The notes: generated by a model not told the origin, from the letters alone. A stretch of 64,000 nucleotides of DNA from Melioribacteraceae bacterium (GCA_027030245.1 JALVFE010000016.1:583078-647077), one strand, 5' to 3'. Counted from the stretch's first letter, positions 24,070-33,603 are shown. Program-made: numbers and translations.

Positions 24070-24615
24070 TCAACCCGATATTTGCTTCATACCGTAAGCC
24101 ACCGAAATAATAGCGATGCCGTCGAAAACAAGACTAATTCCAACAAAAAGTCCGACCAACCAAATAGAACTAAGCGGCCAACCTGTTAAAAAGACAACAG
24201 CCAATAAAATCGACAATATTGCATTAAACAACATCCATCCCCAACCTTTTAACGGATAAAATTCCAATGCAAACATAATACCCGCAAAACCATCGAATAA
24301 AAAATATATTATTAATAACAATCCGACCGATACAATACCGGTTAAAGGATAAAGTAAAATCAATATTCCGATGGTTAATAAAATTAAAGGTTTGAACCAT
24401 GCAATCCATTTTGTGTTATAACTTTTAAAGATATGATAAGCCGAAATTGTGCCGCCAATTACAAGTAACCAACCTATAAAATAAGAAAGCGTTAATGCCG
24501 TTACATCAGGCAATAGAATTCCGATTATTCCGGCTATTAGTAATAAACCTCCGGCAACATACGAATGGATTTTAAATTGTTTTAAGATTTCCTCTGTATT
24601 AAAATATTCATGCAT
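24070..24615 (-). CDS. HdeD-family membrane protein (DUF308)
   Basis: 181 residues with six hydrophobic segments in three pairs, the HdeD pattern (GGLLLIAGIIGILLP, then LTIGILILLYPLTG). HdeD of E. coli belongs to the acid-resistance island. Here it ends a minus-strand group with a glycogen-binding-module protein and an SPW protein, beside a proton-ATPase operon, so an envelope or pH stress role is consistent. Confidence 0.85.
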   Translation of the reverse strand: MHEYFNTEEILKQFKIHSYVAGGLLLIAGIIGILLPDVTALTLSYFIGWLLVIGGTISAYHIFKSYNTKWIAWFKPLILLTIGILILLYPLTGIVSVGLLLIIYFLFDGFAGIMFALEFYPLKGWGWMLFNAILSILLAVVFLTGWPLSSIWLVGLFVGISLVFDGIAIISVAYGMKQISG

Positions 24616-24640
24616 TTTACCTCCGTCAATAGTTAAAACA

Positions 24641-24955
24641 TTAGTCCAAAATTATAACGCAATCTATCGCATCCCCGAAATGGCTCTGGATAAAATCATC
24701 TGCTTGATCATCGTTAATCCATTGCACTCCGTCTAACAAATATCTGAACTTAAATTTGTTTTTTGCAGGCAAGTTAATAGTAATAGTAAACTCACCGCTT
24801 TTTTTATTCTTTTTCATTACATGTTTGTTTGGATCCCACATATTAAAATCACCCACAATGCTTGCCGTGTTAAACTCCTTGGAAATCTCGGCCGGTAAAG
24901 TAAATTTAACTTTATATTCATCCTTTGTTTTAAGTTTCCTTTTCTGAATAGCCAT
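24641..24955 (-). CDS. Single-domain CBM48/AMPK-beta-like glycan-binding protein
   Basis: 104 residues making one carbohydrate-binding module: KVKFTLPAEISK, IVGDFNMWDPNKHVMKK, FKFRYLLDGVQWINDDQAD. The Trp and Lys positions match isoamylase-N and AMPK-beta modules that bind alpha-glucans. There is no catalytic domain. It is 25 bases upstream of hdeD and in the same direction. A role in sensing or handling glycogen under stress is conjecture. Confidence 0.85.
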   Translation of the reverse strand: MAIQKRKLKTKDEYKVKFTLPAEISKEFNTASIVGDFNMWDPNKHVMKKNKKSGEFTITINLPAKNKFKFRYLLDGVQWINDDQADDFIQSHFGDAIDCVIILD

Positions 24956-24971
24956 TTTATCCTCCTTTCAA

Positions 24972-25005
24972 TTAAAAAGGAAGTTGATCATTACAATCAA
25001 CTTCC
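24972..25005 (-). terminator. Terminator of the SPW gene at 25056
   Basis: Minus-strand hairpin GGAAGTTGAT / ATCAACTTCC with a 7-base loop, followed by a T-run (TTTTTAATT). Ten exact pairs. It separates the SPW gene from the CBM48-hdeD pair, which then depend on read-through or a weak promoter. Confidence 0.82.
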
Positions 25006-25055
25006 CTCAACGTTTTAGCTATCTTGCATCATGCATTCAACAGCAATTAAAAGAA

Positions 25056-25391
25056 TTAATGAGAATGCGCCGGTGTATGTGTAGTAGGAGTAGATTCACC
25101 CAAAGCACCGAATCCTCCAACCATCAACAAAATACCGGTGATAATAGCATTCCATTCGTTACCAACACCAACCACCAAGCTAGGAATGAACGCTGCTATG
25201 ATTAACCAAATTCCTACAAGTCCGGTTAACCAACCTTGCCATGGTTTTTCTTTTACCATTGCAAAGCCTGCTACTGCAGCTACAACGCCAACTATGATGT
25301 CATTCCACATATTACCCGTGGAAGAAAAATTCAGAAAAGCAGCAATAAACATCCAAATTCCGATTATTCCGTTTGTCCAACCTTGCCACAT
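25056..25391 (-). CDS. SPW-repeat membrane protein 1
   Basis: 111 residues, four membrane segments in two SPW-type repeats (MWQGWTNGIIGIWMFIAAF and PWQGWLTGLVGIWLIIAAF), each with the Gly-Trp/Trp pairs of the family, and a His/Thr-rich tail. A close paralogue is at 33268-33603. Function unknown; often linked to stress genes. Start has GGAGGTTAAA upstream, as in the paralogue. A sigma-54-like promoter lies about 55 bases upstream. Confidence 0.88.
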   Translation of the reverse strand: MWQGWTNGIIGIWMFIAAFLNFSSTGNMWNDIIVGVVAAVAGFAMVKEKPWQGWLTGLVGIWLIIAAFIPSLVVGVGNEWNAIITGILLMVGGFGALGESTPTTHTPAHSH

Positions 25392-25444
25392 TTTAACCTC
25401 CCTCCGATTTTGTTATTGATTTCGTTAATTACACTTTATAAAAG

Positions 25445-25459
25445 TCAATCATTGTGCCA
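25445..25459 (-). promoter_or_regulatory. Sigma-54-like promoter of SPW gene 1
   Basis: Minus strand TGGCAC, then AATGA, then TTGA. The -24 element is perfect (TTGGCAC); the -12 element differs from TTGC at its last base. A perfect inverted repeat TGTGAAAT-CAA-ATTTCACA sits 140 bases upstream (25597-25615) and could be an enhancer site. Confidence 0.5.
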
Positions 25460-25637
25460 ATGATTGCAGAATCTGTAACTTCTTATATTTCAATAACTTA
25501 CAGCAACCCCTTTTAATGAGTGATTTTTAATGGGAAATTAAATTTCCTAGACTTATTAAAAATTGTTGGAAATTAGCGGAATTAACGGATTTAATTTGTG
25601 AAATCAAATTTCACACATTGCAGAATGGTTGGGTAAA

Positions 25638-26930
25638 CTATTTTTTCTTTCTGAAAATAAATAAAATTCTTCTTTCACTGAAAAGCAGTTCGGCAATAAT
25701 CACCGCCGCATAAAAACCGCCAAGCCAAATAAACCCATCGTTGTTGTTTTTCCACAGATAAATAATTAATATCAACCAAGATGCAAAACTTAAAATAAGC
25801 CCTGCAATTGGATAAATAATATTGATTCCTATTTCTTTACGGAGTTTAAAGGCTGAAAAATTAATGAACACGAAAATTAACAGAAATGTGGAACTTGCAA
25901 ACGAAGAAATAAGAGTAAGATCGGCAATGTTTACAAAAACCAAAGTTAAAACCGAAATTACAGTTAAACTGACCCACGGAATATTTTTAGTTCTTTCTTT
26001 AAATGAGAATATTTTAGGAAGGTCTTTTTCTTGAGCCATAACCATTCCCAATCTGGCGGTTCCGAACAATGTGGCATTAATTGCAGATGCCGTTGAAAGT
26101 ATGGCACCAAGACTTATTAATACAAATCCTGTTTTACCAAGAAACGGTTTTGCGGCTTCCGCTAATGCGTATTCCTTATACTCCGCAATTTTATCGGGAG
26201 TTAAATTGCCCACGGCAACAAACGAAACTAACAAATAAATAAATATTGTAATTAAAATAGATATTGTTATGCTTTTAGGCAGATTTCTATCGGGGTTTTT
26301 CATTTCATTGACAGCATTGGGAATTAACTCAAAACCCTCGTAGGCTACAAAAATTAGAGCGGCGCCCATAAAAAGATTGGATGCATTTTTATCGAAAACC
26401 GGAAAGATGTAATTTTCTTTAACAAAGAAGATTCCTACACCCGCAAATAAAAAAAGAATAATTACCTTAGTAATAACAATTAACAATTCGGTGCTTCCCG
26501 CGGCTTTTATACCGTAAAGGTTAATTCCCAAAAACAACAGAATCACAAAACTTTCAAGGAAATGTTGTATTTCAATCGAATATCCCGAGTTACCCGCCAT
26601 AGCGCTGGCATAAACACCAAAAGTATAAGAATATAAAGATAGTGTTCCGATATAACCGACAAACAACAGCCAACCGCCTATTGCCGCAATATTACGGTTC
26701 TTAACACTTTTCTCCATGTATGTAAAACTTCCGCCATCCGAACGGAATTTTAAACCCAATTTTGAATATGAGTATCCGGTTAATAAAGCAATTATCCCGC
26801 CGATTAAAAACGCAACGGGAGCCGCATGCCCGGCTAAACCTACTGATAATCCGAGAACAGAAAAAATTCCTCCACCTACCATTCCGCCAACACCCATGGC
26901 GATTAATTCTTTAAGATCTAATTTTTCCAT
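25638..26930 (-). CDS. APC-superfamily amino-acid permease 1
   Basis: 430 residues, 12 predicted membrane segments. The N-terminal substrate motif GVGGMVGGGIFSVLG and the sixth-helix block ALIFVAYEGFELIPNAVNEM are family hallmarks. It is the last gene of the operon led by the SPW gene at 33603, 15 bases after the second permease. Proton-coupled uptake of amino acids or polyamines is likely; acid-resistance antiport with decarboxylation products is possible but no decarboxylase is nearby. Confidence 0.9.
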   Translation of the reverse strand: MEKLDLKELIAMGVGGMVGGGIFSVLGLSVGLAGHAAPVAFLIGGIIALLTGYSYSKLGLKFRSDGGSFTYMEKSVKNRNIAAIGGWLLFVGYIGTLSLYSYTFGVYASAMAGNSGYSIEIQHFLESFVILLFLGINLYGIKAAGSTELLIVITKVIILFLFAGVGIFFVKENYIFPVFDKNASNLFMGAALIFVAYEGFELIPNAVNEMKNPDRNLPKSITISILITIFIYLLVSFVAVGNLTPDKIAEYKEYALAEAAKPFLGKTGFVLISLGAILSTASAINATLFGTARLGMVMAQEKDLPKIFSFKERTKNIPWVSLTVISVLTLVFVNIADLTLISSFASSTFLLIFVFINFSAFKLRKEIGINIIYPIAGLILSFASWLILIIYLWKNNNDGFIWLGGFYAAVIIAELLFSERRILFIFRKKK

Positions 26931-26945
26931 ATAAATAATTCTCTG

Positions 26946-28277
26946 TTATTTTTTACCTACAGTTAATTTTTCACGGAATTTAATATCCGTAAAGTCACGG
27001 GATTGGATTTTTCGGTATAAAAATTCTACTATAAACGAAACCAGAAATGTAATCACGGTTCCATAAAACACATTGCGCTGAGACTCCCATTGATAGTACA
27101 TCAACAAAAGAAATACTATAGAGATGATGAAAAGATTAATTGCCACTACCACTCTGTTTCCGCCTACCTCGTTAATTATTTTCAAGTGAGAAATAAGCAC
27201 AAATACATATATAACCGTAAAAACCGAACTTGTGATGGCAGCGATGCCCCCGATATTGAATAGTAAGGCAAAAAGTATTCCCAAGCCGGCGGTAATGTAT
27301 AATCCTTCGGGAGCACCAAACCATTCCTTTCTCTCGAAAAATTCGGGCAGCTCACCTTCTTTGGCAAATGAGTAAGCTATGTTAGCGCCTCCGTAAAGCG
27401 TTGCGTTCAGCGCCGATGAAATTGAAAATAATGCCCCTATTGAAATTAACAGAAATCCGAAATTACCAAGAAAAGGTTTTGCCGCAACAGCAAGAGCATT
27501 TTCCTCGGAAGCTATTAATTTTTCAAGCGGTAAATTACCTACGGCAACAAGCGAAACAGAAACATAAACAAATGCAACTATCAGAATACTTATTATTATT
27601 GCCTTGGGAACGTTTTTCTGTGGATTATCCATATTCTCCGAAATGTTGGTAACAAGACCGAACCCCATGTACGAAAGGAAAAATATCACCGAAGCGTGAA
27701 TTAATCCGCCTACGTGTGCGGAATCGAAAGAAGGAACTATTAATTCCGGCTTAATGGTAAAAAAACCGAATAAAATAAAAACCCCGAGTATAGTTAACTT
27801 TACCAGAACAATATAGAATTCCGCTTTTCCCACCGCTTTTGAACCGAAAAAATTCAGAACCATAAAAAATAAAACAACTGAAGTTGTAGTAATCCCGATT
27901 GAATAGGGAGACAAGGCAAAACCGAATAGCGGCAGAAAATAACCCGCAAAGCCTTTGGCAAAAAGAGCAATTGAAACTACATAACTTAACCAAAGTAATA
28001 TGCTCAGTGTTCCGGTAATTACCGTATTACCGAAACCTTTTAATATAAACGCAATCGGCCCGGCATTCGAAACAATTCTGCTTCCCATTTTGGTATAGGA
28101 ATAAGCAACGGCATAGGCATAAAATGCCGATAAAATAAAAGCCTCCGGTAGATCTTGCTTGGCGATTTGAGTCCCCACCCCAAAAATGGAGAATATACTT
28201 GCGCCAATCATTGTGCCCACGGCAATCGAAACCGCCTCGACAATACTGATTTTCTTGTTTTTATTTATGTTTACCAT
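26946..28277 (-). CDS. APC-superfamily amino-acid permease 2
   Basis: 443 residues, 12 membrane segments, with AVGTMIGASIFSIFGVG at the start and FFLSYMGFGLVTNISENMDNP at helix 6. Clearly a paralogue of the permease at 25638 (shared PFLG then FGFLLISIGALFS block). It is 36 bases downstream of a universal stress gene in the same operon. Substrate unknown. Confidence 0.9.
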   Translation of the reverse strand: MVNINKNKKISIVEAVSIAVGTMIGASIFSIFGVGTQIAKQDLPEAFILSAFYAYAVAYSYTKMGSRIVSNAGPIAFILKGFGNTVITGTLSILLWLSYVVSIALFAKGFAGYFLPLFGFALSPYSIGITTTSVVLFFMVLNFFGSKAVGKAEFYIVLVKLTILGVFILFGFFTIKPELIVPSFDSAHVGGLIHASVIFFLSYMGFGLVTNISENMDNPQKNVPKAIIISILIVAFVYVSVSLVAVGNLPLEKLIASEENALAVAAKPFLGNFGFLLISIGALFSISSALNATLYGGANIAYSFAKEGELPEFFERKEWFGAPEGLYITAGLGILFALLFNIGGIAAITSSVFTVIYVFVLISHLKIINEVGGNRVVVAINLFIISIVFLLLMYYQWESQRNVFYGTVITFLVSFIVEFLYRKIQSRDFTDIKFREKLTVGKK

Positions 28278-28313
28278 AAAACTCCTGTTATTAACCGGTT
28301 GATGCGTAAAGAT

Positions 28314-28751
28314 TTATTTTATTAAAATAACAGGAATTTTAGATTTACGAAGAACTTTTTCCGCCGTACTACCGAGTAATAATCTGTCTATCGGATTTAA
28401 CCCTTTTTCACCGATAATTATTGCGGTTGCATTTTCCTTTTCGGAGTAAATTAATATTTCTTCGAACGGTTTTCCTTTTACAACATCCACTTTAGTATTT
28501 ATTCCGTTCGCTTCAAATTTCTCTTTAACTTTTTCCAATTTTTGGTACGCTTTATCAATTGCCCTCTCCTCAACGTACATATCGTTAATGATAATTTGAC
28601 CGGTAACAGGAGATTTGGAAAGCAACTTGGGTTCAACAACATGTAGCAGGATTAACGTTTCGATACCGCAGTTCGCAAGTTTAATGATTTCATCATTTAT
28701 TTTTTCCGATGTTTCCGAGAAATCAATCGAATATAATAATTTACTTAACAT
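28314..28751 (-). CDS. Universal stress protein (UspA family), single domain
   Basis: 145 residues, Rossmann-like Usp fold. The C-terminal ATP-binding motif is intact: IIIGEKGLNPIDRLLLGSTAEKVLRKSKIPVILIK (G-x2-G-x9-G-S/T pattern), so it should bind ATP. It lies 21 bases after another Usp gene and before the permeases. Stress-linked regulator of unknown target. Confidence 0.93.
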   Translation of the reverse strand: MLSKLLYSIDFSETSEKINDEIIKLANCGIETLILLHVVEPKLLSKSPVTGQIIINDMYVEERAIDKAYQKLEKVKEKFEANGINTKVDVVKGKPFEEILIYSEKENATAIIIGEKGLNPIDRLLLGSTAEKVLRKSKIPVILIK

Positions 28752-28772
28752 TTCACACCTCTCTTTTTTACA

Positions 28773-29210
28773 TTAACGAATTAATATAACCGGAACGTTC
28801 GCTTTTCTCATTACTTTTTCGGCGGTACTTCCAAGCAGCATCCGTTCAACAGCGCCAACCCCTTTGTGCCCCAAGATAATGGAAGTTACCTTTTCCTCTT
28901 CCGCATAGTTTAATATTTCGTTAAAGGGAATACCTTCTCTCACAACGGTTTTAACATTAAAACCCTCTCTGGTCAGTTCAGCTTTCCATTCGTCAAGGGA
29001 TTTCTGAATTCCTTTAACAATTTCACCTTCTTGTTCAAAATTTTGAATTTCTATTACTTCCATCATTGTGAAATAAGTAAAAGTCCTAACGTCGAGAACG
29101 TTTAACAGTATTATTTCTTTCACATTACATTTTTTTAGTTTTAATAATTCATTTTTTGCTTTTACAGAATATTCCGAAAAGTCGGTTGGGAAAAGAATTT
29201 TTTCTAACAT
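28773..29210 (-). CDS. Universal stress protein (UspA family), single domain
   Basis: 145 residues from the ATG at 29210, chosen because GGAG lies 9 bases upstream and the protein then starts MLEKILFPTDFSEYS; four extra codons are possible. ATP-binding motif GHKGVGAVERMLLGSTAEKV is present. It follows the proton ATPase gene by 24 bases. Close in sequence to the next Usp gene, so they probably arose by duplication. Confidence 0.93.
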   Translation of the reverse strand: MLEKILFPTDFSEYSVKAKNELLKLKKCNVKEIILLNVLDVRTFTYFTMMEVIEIQNFEQEGEIVKGIQKSLDEWKAELTREGFNVKTVVREGIPFNEILNYAEEEKVTSIILGHKGVGAVERMLLGSTAEKVMRKANVPVILIR

Positions 29211-29234
29211 TTTTATCTCCATTTCATTTATTGT

Positions 29235-31901
29235 TTAATTATTTATTTGCAAATGTCCGTAATGTTTTCTGTAATTGTAAAATAATTTTTTGAATAACGA
29301 ATTACCTTTAATGAGATGACGGTAGAAATAAACTTTGACGATATCGTTGAAAACAAACCACGTTAAAGCGTAAGCCCAAACAATACCGCCCCAAGTCCAT
29401 CCTACTGCAGGCACAAATATACCGTAAACTGCCATTAAAGTTCCCAGCACACGGGTTGAAAATGTTGCTCCGAACAAAAGCCAGGAAGGATAGGGCTTTT
29501 TGAAAAACCAATCCGTTGTTCTGGTATTGTAGATTGTTCCGTGTCCTGCAACAACCATTTTGGCAAAAATAATCGCTTGTATCATTTCCTTTGAGTAATT
29601 GGTATAAGTTTCCAACAAGAAAAAGATGAGAAAAGACGAAATAACACCGGCAATTCCCAAAAGTGTTGAGAGTCCGAATAATTCCCCGTTATTCCATCTT
29701 ACCGGTTTGTCATCTATTTTCGTATTATCATAAGCGATAGCCAAAATAGGAATATCGTTTAACAAAGCTAAAATAATTATCATCAATGCGGTTAACGGAT
29801 AAAAGTCGAATACCACAATGGAAAGCGTCATAAATAAAATCACTCTAATCGTTTCCGCTATTCTGAATATCGAATAACTTTTCATGCGTTCGAAAATTAT
29901 TCTTGCCATTTTAATCGCATCGATAATAACTGATATTCCGGGTGTAAGAAGAACCAAATCGGCAGCGGCTCTAGCCGCATCCGTCGCACCGGAGACAGCG
30001 ATTCCGGCATCAGCTTTTTTAAGCGCAGGCGCATCGTTTACGCCGTCTCCCGTCATCCCAACAATATGGTTTGCTTTCTGTAGTTTTTCCACTATTAGAT
30101 ATTTATCTTCCGGAAATACTTGAGCAAATCCGCTCGCCTCTTCGATTATCTTTATAATGTCAGATTCGTGTTTATCCAAGTGAGAATTTTTTATTCCGCT
30201 CAAATCAAACTCTTTCTCCAGCTCCTCCGCTATTTCATTCGCAAATTTTTTCGCTTCACTTTCCGGCAATCCGGGATTTAATTTTTGATGAATAATTTTT
30301 GCAAGGTATTCACTCATCTTTATAAATTCACTGCCGGATTTTCTTTTAAGTTCACCCGCTTCCAATATTTTCGGTTCCAAACCCAACTTAATTGCAATTT
30401 GATTTGCTATTGCAACGTTATCTCCGGTAACCATTTTAATATCCAAACCCAAATTCTTTGCTTCTTCAATTGTTTGTTTGGCATCTTCCCTCGGTGGATC
30501 GTAAAGCGGGATAAGTCCGACAAACTTAAAGTTACTTTCATTTGCCTCTTTTACTGCAACACCTAAAGTTCTATAACCTTTTTCGGCAAAAAGATTAACA
30601 TCTTTTTTAACTTTATCTTCATCAGCCGAGTTTTTACAAAGTTTCAAAATAACTTGCGGCGCTCCTTTCGTAACCGTAAACTTGTGAATACCTTGAGCAA
30701 TTACCGCTTCGGTTCTTTTGCTTACCGGATCGAACGGTTTGAAATTAAGTTGTTTAAATTCCTTTAGTTTATCATCAAGGTTCATCTTTGTTAAGTAGGA
30801 AAAAATCGGTTGTTCAATCGGATCGTTATTTTCTTTCTTTGAAGCAAGCGCCGCATATATCATTAAATGTTTTTCGGTGAAATTTCCGTACAGCACAGGT
30901 TTATCGGTAGTCATTTTGTTTTTAGTGAGAGTTCCGGTTTTATCCGAACAAAGGACATCTATACCAGCTAATTCTTCTATTGCCGCAAGTTTACTTACAA
31001 CAGCTTGCTTTTTAGCCAAACTCATTGCGCCTACTGCCATGGTTACGGTCAATACTGCAGGCAGTGCAACGGGTATTGCCGCAACAGTCAGAACAAGAGT
31101 AAACCTAAGTATTTCCAACATGTTTTCGTCATGGTAAATCGCATTCAGCAATATAATTACCGCCATAATGATGGTGGTAACGATAAGATAATTTCCAACT
31201 TTAATTACCATTTTTTGAAAATGGCTTTTTTCTTCCTTCTCCGCTTTTGCCACCAGTGAAACGGTTTTACCGAAATATGTATTAATTGCCGTTGCAGTTA
31301 CAACCGCCAGCATTTCGCCTTGTTTTACAATAGAATTGGCAAACGCAATATCGTTTGCATGTTTAGTTACGGGTAGTGATTCACCCGTTAATGCCGATTG
31401 ATCAATTTGCAGATAATCACCGTCAATTAATTTTACGTCAGCAGGAATTACCTCCCCGATTTTTAATTTTATTATATCACCTGGCACCAAAAATTTTGCA
31501 TCGATTGTGGAGAATTTACCGTCTCTTAAAACAGTAGCTTTTCTTGCAAGTTTATTTTTCAATACTTTCAGAACATTTATGGCTTTGCTTTCTTGCCATA
31601 ATTCCATTCCGGCATTTACCAGCAACAGTGTTGTTATTATTCCGAAGTCTTCCCATTTTTGTACAAGCGCCGAAAGTATTGCGGCTACTTCAATCATCCA
31701 TGGAATAGGTCCCCAGAATTTTTTGAAAATCCGTTGAAGCGTTGTTTCTTCTTTCTCTTTTATTTCGTTATAACCGTATTTATCAAGAATCTCTTTTGCC
31801 GCCTTTTCGCTTAAGCCGGTATTTTTATCCGTGTTCAGAGCTTTTAATGTTTCTTCAATAGAAAGTTTACCAAAATCAATTTCATTATTTTTCGTTTTCA
31901 T
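29235..31901 (-). CDS. P3A-type plasma-membrane proton-pumping ATPase
   Basis: 888 residues. P-type ATPase of the plant/fungal/archaeal H+-ATPase class, which expels protons at the cost of ATP. Seen: FWGPIPWMIEVAAILSA at helix 1-2, TGES (~172), CSDKTGTLTKNKM with the phosphorylated Asp (~318), MVTGDNVAIA, and GMTGDGVNDAPALKKADAGI. Between MVTGD and the GFAQVFPEDK block there is a charged helical segment of roughly 80 residues, about twice the length I recall for plant pumps. It sits 2 bases after a CBS-domain gene and leads into Usp genes. Pumping outward would counter acid stress or build proton motive force. Confidence 0.93.
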   Translation of the reverse strand: MKTKNNEIDFGKLSIEETLKALNTDKNTGLSEKAAKEILDKYGYNEIKEKEETTLQRIFKKFWGPIPWMIEVAAILSALVQKWEDFGIITTLLLVNAGMELWQESKAINVLKVLKNKLARKATVLRDGKFSTIDAKFLVPGDIIKLKIGEVIPADVKLIDGDYLQIDQSALTGESLPVTKHANDIAFANSIVKQGEMLAVVTATAINTYFGKTVSLVAKAEKEEKSHFQKMVIKVGNYLIVTTIIMAVIILLNAIYHDENMLEILRFTLVLTVAAIPVALPAVLTVTMAVGAMSLAKKQAVVSKLAAIEELAGIDVLCSDKTGTLTKNKMTTDKPVLYGNFTEKHLMIYAALASKKENNDPIEQPIFSYLTKMNLDDKLKEFKQLNFKPFDPVSKRTEAVIAQGIHKFTVTKGAPQVILKLCKNSADEDKVKKDVNLFAEKGYRTLGVAVKEANESNFKFVGLIPLYDPPREDAKQTIEEAKNLGLDIKMVTGDNVAIANQIAIKLGLEPKILEAGELKRKSGSEFIKMSEYLAKIIHQKLNPGLPESEAKKFANEIAEELEKEFDLSGIKNSHLDKHESDIIKIIEEASGFAQVFPEDKYLIVEKLQKANHIVGMTGDGVNDAPALKKADAGIAVSGATDAARAAADLVLLTPGISVIIDAIKMARIIFERMKSYSIFRIAETIRVILFMTLSIVVFDFYPLTALMIIILALLNDIPILAIAYDNTKIDDKPVRWNNGELFGLSTLLGIAGVISSFLIFFLLETYTNYSKEMIQAIIFAKMVVAGHGTIYNTRTTDWFFKKPYPSWLLFGATFSTRVLGTLMAVYGIFVPAVGWTWGGIVWAYALTWFVFNDIVKVYFYRHLIKGNSLFKKLFYNYRKHYGHLQINN

Positions 31902-31902
31902 T

Positions 31903-32394
31903 TTATACGTTACTCCTCTCCTGATAAGTTTTTTTGTCAGTACCTAAGAACTTACAATTTCTCATTAAAAAGCCCCATGTAATATCGTAATGGGAAATTA
32001 TGCCAACCAGTTTTCCGTTTTCAACAACGGGAAGTTGTTTCACTCTATGAGCAATCATCTTTGCACCCGCTTCTACTACAGGCAAATCGGGACTAACGAC
32101 TTCCGGTTCCCTCGTCATCACCTCGGAAATTCTTTTTTCGGAAACATTCGCCATTCTCTCTTCTATCGATTGCGGATCAAGAAAGTATTCTTCATTTTCG
32201 AACAATTCCGAATAGTTGGGAAGAATTTGTCTGAATAAATCGCTGTACGTAATTATGCCTACAACTTCATTGTCGTCCGAGACAACAATGAGATTCCTTA
32301 AATTTCTTTTATGCATAAGAGCATTAACAGTTTTTATTGTTGAGTTAACATTAACCGTTGCAGGATGCTCCGTCATTAAATCTCTGACTAACAT
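31903..32394 (-). CDS. CBS-domain-pair protein
   Basis: 163 residues with two CBS motifs: DLMTEHPATVNVNSTIKT near the start and EVMTREPEVVSPDLPVVE near 90, each ending in GIITYSDL or GIISHYDI. Such pairs bind adenosine nucleotides and sense energy charge. Placed directly before the proton ATPase (2-base gap), so regulation of the pump by ATP/AMP level is a plausible inference. Confidence 0.92.
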   Translation of the reverse strand: MLVRDLMTEHPATVNVNSTIKTVNALMHKRNLRNLIVVSDDNEVVGIITYSDLFRQILPNYSELFENEEYFLDPQSIEERMANVSEKRISEVMTREPEVVSPDLPVVEAGAKMIAHRVKQLPVVENGKLVGIISHYDITWGFLMRNCKFLGTDKKTYQERSNV

Positions 32395-32408
32395 TTTGTC
32401 CTCCTGTT

Positions 32409-33239
32409 TTATAAACCGATAAAAACAGGTTTTTTGTTTTTATTGATTAAATAATTTGTTACACTACCGGTGAAAAATTCCTTTATCGCATTTTTCGAAT
32501 GTGCTCCGATTACAAAAAGATCATTTTTTTCATATTCATTATTGTCCAAAACATCCAAGATATTTTTGTCGGTATGAACAAACCGGACATTCTTTACTTT
32601 ATAAGCTTCGAAATATTCCAAAATATTTTTCCGGATAAATTCCGCCTCTTTTTCGTCATCGGATGAATTTACAATATCGATATTAAATTCCGATACTCTT
32701 GCCAAATGAATAAAGCCGTGAACAGCTTTTGTAGCTTGCATTGAACCGTCATAAGCTATCAATACATTCTTAATTTCCGAATAATTGGTCGGTACTAAAA
32801 GTACCGGCACTTCAGAATGTGTGAGAACTTCTTTAACAGTCTTACCTTCTTTGTTTTTCTCATTATATTCATAAAACGTTCTTAATCCCATAACTACCAA
32901 ATCGTGAAATTTGGCTTTTTTAAGTATCCACGAAGAAGGAATTCCTTTATCTTCTTCCAAAGTATATTTGACATTATTCATTGAACATTGTTCTATAAAG
33001 TTAGCCTCGATTCCAAGCAATTTTTGCCTAAGCTCGTAAACCCTCTGGTTTTCCAGTTTCATCGCCCAGTACATGCTTCCTACCGGTACCGAACCTATCG
33101 AAGATTCGATTCCTAGTATATCGAGCACGGTCATACCGGAAATAGTAGCATCATGTTTCTTTGCTATTGTAATGGCATACTGTATTGCGCTATCGGTGTA
33201 TGATGAATCGTCCAGTGTTACTAAGATTCTCTTAATCAT
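32409..33239 (-). CDS. Tandem-domain universal stress protein (UspE-like)
   Basis: 276 residues with two Usp domains. The first (1-140) begins RILVTLDDSSYTDSAIQYA; the second starts VLIAYDGSMQATKAVHGF. Only the second ends in a full ATP motif, GAHSKNAIKEFFTGSVTNYLINK. Lies between the SPW gene and the CBS gene with gaps of 28 and 14 bases, so it is part of the same operon. Confidence 0.92.
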   Translation of the reverse strand: MIKRILVTLDDSSYTDSAIQYAITIAKKHDATISGMTVLDILGIESSIGSVPVGSMYWAMKLENQRVYELRQKLLGIEANFIEQCSMNNVKYTLEEDKGIPSSWILKKAKFHDLVVMGLRTFYEYNEKNKEGKTVKEVLTHSEVPVLLVPTNYSEIKNVLIAYDGSMQATKAVHGFIHLARVSEFNIDIVNSSDDEKEAEFIRKNILEYFEAYKVKNVRFVHTDKNILDVLDNNEYEKNDLFVIGAHSKNAIKEFFTGSVTNYLINKNKKPVFIGL

Positions 33240-33267
33240 TTTTAACTCCTTCCCTTTTGATTTCCGT

Positions 33268-33603
33268 TCAATGTAAGTGCGGATTTAAATTGTAATTTTT
33301 AGGAGTTTTGTTTATTGCACCGAACCCTCCGGCCATTAATAATATTCCGCTGATAATTGCATTCCATTCATAGCCTGCATGCGTCAATAAACTTGGAATA
33401 AATGCAGAGACGATTAACCAAAAACCTGTTATACCTGTCAACCATCCTTGCCAAGGTTTATCTTCTGCCATTGCAAGACCGAAAATGGCGGTAAGTACAC
33501 CAATGATAATATATGTCCACATGTCAACTGTGCCTGAAAAATTGAAGAAAGCCGTTAGAAATAACCAAGCTCCTAAAATACCGTTCATCCAACCTTGCCA
33601 CAT
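33268..33603 (-). CDS. SPW-repeat membrane protein 2, first gene of the proton-ATPase operon
   Basis: 112 residues from the ATG at 33603, which has GGAGG eight bases upstream; the frame is open further but upstream codons show no family similarity. Two SPW repeats (MWQGWMNGILGAWLFLTAF and PWQGWLTGITGFWLIVSAF). Paralogous to 25056-25391. A sigma-54 promoter lies about 45 bases before the start, so this gene heads the eight-gene operon to 25638. Confidence 0.88.
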   Translation of the reverse strand: MWQGWMNGILGAWLFLTAFFNFSGTVDMWTYIIIGVLTAIFGLAMAEDKPWQGWLTGITGFWLIVSAFIPSLLTHAGYEWNAIISGILLMAGGFGAINKTPKNYNLNPHLH

